64,000 nucleotides of DNA from CAYVBE01 sp964572825 (GTDB taxonomy: Bacteria > Planctomycetota > Brocadiia > SM23-32), in NCBI GenBank assembly GCA_964572825.1, contig CAZNGS010000008.1:1-64000 (forward strand). Reading direction: 5' to 3'. The notes beneath the pieces are model-generated. The model was given only the letters and a program-made list of their open reading frames with translations, was not told the DNA's origin and searched no databases. Both the position numbers and the translations under genes were made by a program. Positions 61,089 through 64,000 of this stretch are shown piece after piece. Position 1 is the first letter of the stretch; each line of letters starts with the position of its first letter.

Positions 61089-61943
61089 TCAATGCCGGCC
61101 GAACCGTTCCCTGACGAAGGCCAGCCCCTGTCGCATGAAGGCCTCCTCCGACTCGTAGAACGGTCTCCAGCAGGAGACGGCGCGCCGGATGGCCCGGTTC
61201 TGCTGGTTGAACGTCTCCAGCACCACCCATCCGTCGTAATCCGTCTCGGCCAGGGCCTCTGATACCGCCTTCCACCGCACCTGGCCGGTGCCGGGGGTGC
61301 CCCGGTCATTCTCGCTGGCGTGCAAGTGGGCCAGCACGCCCGTGTCGGCGGCGAGCCGGACGGCATCGGCCGAATCCTTCTCCTCGATGTGCATGTGGAA
61401 GGTATCCAGCAGCAACCCGACGCCGGCGCTGTCCACGGCCCGCACGAAACCTGCGCCGTCCCGCACGGTATTGAGCAAGTCCGTCTCGAAGCGATTGAGC
61501 GGTTCAATGGCCAGCGTCACGCCGTGCTCCAGCGCCAGCTCCGCCAGGGGATGCAGTGCCTGCGCCGTCTGCGCCCGCTGTTCCTCCGGCGGCACGGGCC
61601 CGCCTACGTCCCCCGGGGCCTTGTAGAACGGCCCGCAGAAGACCGGGGCTCCGAGCGCGGACGCCGCGCGAAGCCCCTCCCGCAGGTAGCGTTCTGCCAC
61701 CTCCCGACGGGCGGTGTCCGGCCCGTAGAAGCGCGCACCGGCGGGGAGCGCGCCAGACGCCGTGAGTCGCAGCTCGTAGCGCTCGGCGAATCCGCGGATC
61801 ATGTCGCAGTTCAGCGACCCTGCATCGAAGATGGGCACCTCCACCCCGTCGAAGCCGATCTCTTCTACTTGCCCGAACCAGGAACGCAGCATCTCGCGGT
61901 CCACGGTATCGCCGAACAGCATCAGGTTGACGCCGAAGAACAT
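61089..61943 (-). CDS. Sugar phosphate isomerase/epimerase (AP-endonuclease-2-like TIM barrel)
   Basis: 284 residues, beta/alpha-barrel of the xylose-isomerase-like family. Metal-ligand sites in order: VEVPIFD, LAIEPLNRFETD (Glu), GLLLDTFHMHIEE (Asp, His), HLHASENDRGTPG and VLETFN (Glu), as in D-tagatose/psicose 3-epimerases and inositol catabolism isomerases. The ATG at 61943 begins the conserved part (MFFGVNLMLFG). It is the first minus-strand gene of the block; a divergent promoter region separates it from the second URO-D-like gene. Specific sugar unknown. Confidence 0.87.
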   Translation of the reverse strand: MFFGVNLMLFGDTVDREMLRSWFGQVEEIGFDGVEVPIFDAGSLNCDMIRGFAERYELRLTASGALPAGARFYGPDTARREVAERYLREGLRAASALGAPVFCGPFYKAPGDVGGPVPPEEQRAQTAQALHPLAELALEHGVTLAIEPLNRFETDLLNTVRDGAGFVRAVDSAGVGLLLDTFHMHIEEKDSADAVRLAADTGVLAHLHASENDRGTPGTGQVRWKAVSEALAETDYDGWVVLETFNQQNRAIRRAVSCWRPFYESEEAFMRQGLAFVRERFGRH

Positions 61944-62040
61944 CGCCGTTGCCCTCCCCAGCCTCGGATCGTGGCCCGGCATCGGACCGGATCACCTTCA
62001 ATCTATCAGGGCCGGCGCGGAAGGGCAACGGAGAAAAGCC

Positions 62041-62068
62041 TTGAATCCCCGCGGGCAGTGTGTATTAT
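62041..62068 (+). promoter_or_regulatory. Sigma-70 promoter for second URO-D-like gene
   Basis: TTGAAT (62041-62046), 16 bases, TATTAT (62063-62068). Start of transcription near 62075, leader about 42 bases. Confidence 0.65.
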
Positions 62069-62116
62069 GTGCGCACGCGGGAATTTGCCCGATCTTCTCA
62101 CGAGGCAGGTAACTCC

Positions 62117-63205
62117 ATGCCCATGACCAGCCGCGAACGCATCCTGACAGCTTTTGAGCACCGGGAACCCGACCGGGTGCCGACGTTTATCTGGATCGGC
62201 AACGATGCCATGGACCGGGTTGCCGAGCACCTGCGCTCCGGTAGCCACGCCGAGGTGCACGAGCGCCTGCGCATCGACCGCTGGGAAGCGGTGGACCTGG
62301 AAACCAACCGGCCCCCCGGCGCCCGGGAACAGATAGATGCCCTGGTGCCGGACGAGTACAAGGGGGACAAACGCTACCAGGTCCAACTCTCCGGTCGCGT
62401 CGTGCGGGTGCACAGGGAGCCGCATTACCTGGACGATCCGGCCTGGCTGCCGCTCGCCGGGGCAGAGGTGCCGGGGGATCTGGAGGCCTATCCGCTGCCC
62501 AAATCCGAGTGGATTTCCATGCCCGAGGGTCTGCCCGCCCGCGTGCGGAAGCTCCAGGATGATGGGGCGCTGGTAATGGGACACCTGCAGCAGCCGTTCA
62601 AGAGCGCCTGGCTGCTGCGGGGCATGGACGAAGTGCTGATGGACTACGTCCTGCGGCCGGAGCTGCTGGACGCGCTCTACGATTGCTTCTACGGCGAGGC
62701 CGCGCGGCGAGGGGAACTGTTCGCACAGGCCGGCGTGGACCTCATACAGATCACCGGCGACCTGGCCATGCAGGACCGCATGATCATATCCCCCGACTCC
62801 TGGCGGCGCTTCGACGGGGAAAGGCTTCGGCATCTGGTGTCTCGGGTCAAAGCGGCCAACCCCGAGACGCGGGTGATGATGCACACCGACGGCGACTGCC
62901 GGGCCATCGTGGATGATCTGATCGGCTGCGGCCTGGAGGTGCTCAACCCCATCCAGCCGGAGTGCATGGACCCGGTGGAGTTCAAGCGACGCTGGGGCGA
63001 CCGGCTGGTTATGCACGGGTGCGTCAGCCTGCAGAAGAGCCTGCCCTTCGGTGCGCCAGCGGACGTAGATCGGGAGGTGAAGCACCTGATCGAGCACTGC
63101 GCCACCGACGGCGGCCTCTGCCTGGGGCCGACCAACGTGATCTTCAAAGAAATCCCGCCCGAGAACGTGGTGGCGCTCTACGACGCCGTGCAGCGCCATT
63201 CCTGA
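62117..63205 (+). CDS. URO-D superfamily protein, second copy
   Basis: 362 residues. Opening MTSRERILTAFEHREPDRVPTFIWIG and the later VDLIQITGDLAMQDRMIISPDSWRRF, VMMHTDGDCRAIVDDLIGCGLEVLNPIQPE and HGCVSLQKSLPFG are superfamily features. The zinc-cysteine HSCG-type motif appears as HTDG, so the methyltransferase cluster is not complete. Same family as 53066-54148 but not a close copy. It is followed by a Gfo/Idh/MocA gene after 62 bases, as the first copy faces one, so the pairing recurs in the block. ATG 62117 or 62123. Confidence 0.83.
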   Translation: MPMTSRERILTAFEHREPDRVPTFIWIGNDAMDRVAEHLRSGSHAEVHERLRIDRWEAVDLETNRPPGAREQIDALVPDEYKGDKRYQVQLSGRVVRVHREPHYLDDPAWLPLAGAEVPGDLEAYPLPKSEWISMPEGLPARVRKLQDDGALVMGHLQQPFKSAWLLRGMDEVLMDYVLRPELLDALYDCFYGEAARRGELFAQAGVDLIQITGDLAMQDRMIISPDSWRRFDGERLRHLVSRVKAANPETRVMMHTDGDCRAIVDDLIGCGLEVLNPIQPECMDPVEFKRRWGDRLVMHGCVSLQKSLPFGAPADVDREVKHLIEHCATDGGLCLGPTNVIFKEIPPENVVALYDAVQRHS

Positions 63206-63267
63206 ACCGGCGTCACCCGGCGTGCAGCACAGTGACCCGAACCAATAGTTCACGGAGACAGCAAGAC

Positions 63268-64000
63268 ATGGACGAAGTGCGACTCGGAGTTGTGGGCATG
63301 GGAATCGGCCGGCCGAACGCGAAAGCGGTCCAGCGGAACCCCAGGGGGCGGGTCGTGGCCCTCTGCGACCTGGTAGAGGAGCGGATGGAGGACTTCGCCG
63401 CCGAACTGGAGGGGCCGGTCAAGCAGTACGCCGACTATGAGAAGATGTGCAGGGACCCGGAGGTGGATGCGGTCTTCGTGGGCACCCCCAACCAGCTCCA
63501 CGTCCCCGTTGCACTGGCAGCGGTCAGGAACGGCAAGCACGTGCTGGTCACCAAGCCGCTGGCGGACCGGCTGGAGCCGGCAAAGGAGCTGGTGCAGGCC
63601 GCCGGGGAAGCCGGCGTGGTCAACATGATGTCGCTCAGCACGCGCTTCAGCGGGAAGGTGCAGTTCCTGGGGGCGGCGGCGCGCCGGGACGAGTTCGGAG
63701 AGCTATACTACGGCCGAGCCCGCAGCGTGCGCCGGTCGGGCATCCCTTTCTGGAACCTGGGCTTCCTGCAGAAGGGCGGCGGGGCCTTCCGGGACATGGG
63801 CGTGCACGTGCTGGATGCGGCCTGGTGGATCATGGGCTGCCCGCGGCCCGTCCTGGCCTTCGCGGCGGCCGGCGCTAAATTCGGCCCCCGCGGCGAGGGC
63901 TACTGGGACTATGCCGCTCCCACGGAGCAGGTCTACAGCCAGTACGAGGCGGACGACTACGGCTGCGGCCTGATCCGGTTCGAGAACGGCGCCGCGCTTC
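63268..64000 (+). CDS. Gfo/Idh/MocA family oxidoreductase, cut by window end
   Basis: The first 244 residues are visible (MDEVRLGVVGMGIGRPNAKAV...), open to the last base. NAD(P) Rossmann fold, then KHVLVTKPLADRLEP, where the usual EKP motif is TKP, and DMGVHVLDAAWWIMG with the catalytic-region His. GGAG at 63254-63257 precedes the ATG. Likely oxidises or reduces a sugar derivative together with the upstream gene; the 3' end lies outside. Confidence 0.85.
   Translation, partial: MDEVRLGVVGMGIGRPNAKAVQRNPRGRVVALCDLVEERMEDFAAELEGPVKQYADYEKMCRDPEVDAVFVGTPNQLHVPVALAAVRNGKHVLVTKPLADRLEPAKELVQAAGEAGVVNMMSLSTRFSGKVQFLGAAARRDEFGELYYGRARSVRRSGIPFWNLGFLQKGGGAFRDMGVHVLDAAWWIMGCPRPVLAFAAAGAKFGPRGEGYWDYAAPTEQVYSQYEADDYGCGLIRFENGAAL

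Noticed and set aside
1..64000. CRISPR array, rRNA or tRNA genes
   Set aside because: No regular short-spaced repeats and no tRNA- or rRNA-like stretches were seen in the gaps, which are mostly under 370 bases.

Overview
The window is about 64 kb of GC-rich (roughly two thirds G+C by eye), gene-dense bacterial DNA with no rRNA, tRNA or CRISPR array that I could see. The organism is a Gram-negative-type bacterium: it encodes an outer-membrane porin ending in Phe, a TonB-dependent receptor and a Tat-exported sulfatase. An HzsA-related c-type cytochrome, a FabZ-like hotdog protein, a sulfatase/Gfo-Idh-MocA/URO-D-like catabolic block and an archaeal-style three-piece glutamate synthase together suggest the Planctomycetota or a neighbouring lineage (Lentisphaerota, Hydrogenedentota). 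That placement is inference, not proof. The sequence may come from an environmental assembly, since one gene carries a single-base frameshift in a C run.

Region 1 (1-9642) is a nitrogen assimilation cluster: porin, amt, PII, glnA, then a split glutamate synthase (amidotransferase, FMN/FeS synthase domain, four-cluster ferredoxin, FAD oxidoreductase, GXGXG domain). Two sigma-54 type promoters, at 240-256 and 2989-3005, precede the porin-amt-PII group and glnA. PII lacks the uridylylatable Tyr51 and GlnA lacks the adenylylatable Tyr.

Region 2 (9643-23200) holds metal handling and accessory genes: a Zn/Cd-type P1B ATPase, a GH116-type glycosidase, a DUF72 protein, a decayed IS1634-family element that ends inside a pentapeptide-repeat potassium-channel-like gene, and a minus-strand operon of TonB receptor, ZnuA-, ZnuC- and ZnuB-like components and a methyltransferase.

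Region 3 (23200-38000) holds a ClC protein, a DUF192 protein, an epimerase with a GH42 beta-galactosidase, an operon of a duplicated nucleoside-diphosphate-kinase-like protein, an MBL hydrolase, PurH and a glycosyltransferase, and then DUF2851, EF-P and an ArsB/NhaD-type permease on the other strand.

Region 4 (38000-52600) holds the HzsA-related cytochrome, FabZ-like dehydratase, glyS, a stand-alone eukaryote-like AICAR transformylase, an EEP-family protein, a membrane protein, a pair of ABC exporter half-transporters with eroded ATPase motifs, and an M50 site-2 protease with CBS domains. PurH in region 3 has lost the Lys-His transformylase motif, so the stand-alone enzyme here probably supplies that step.

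Region 5 (52600-64000) starts with a BlaI-type repressor under a large inverted-repeat operator and continues as a carbohydrate catabolism block: two URO-D superfamily proteins, two Gfo/Idh/MocA oxidoreductases (one cut by the window end), a DUF3604 PHP-like protein, a sulfatase, a six-hairpin glycosidase and a sugar isomerase/epimerase.

Several intergenic gaps share GC-rich palindromic repeats, which look like a genome-wide dispersed family.
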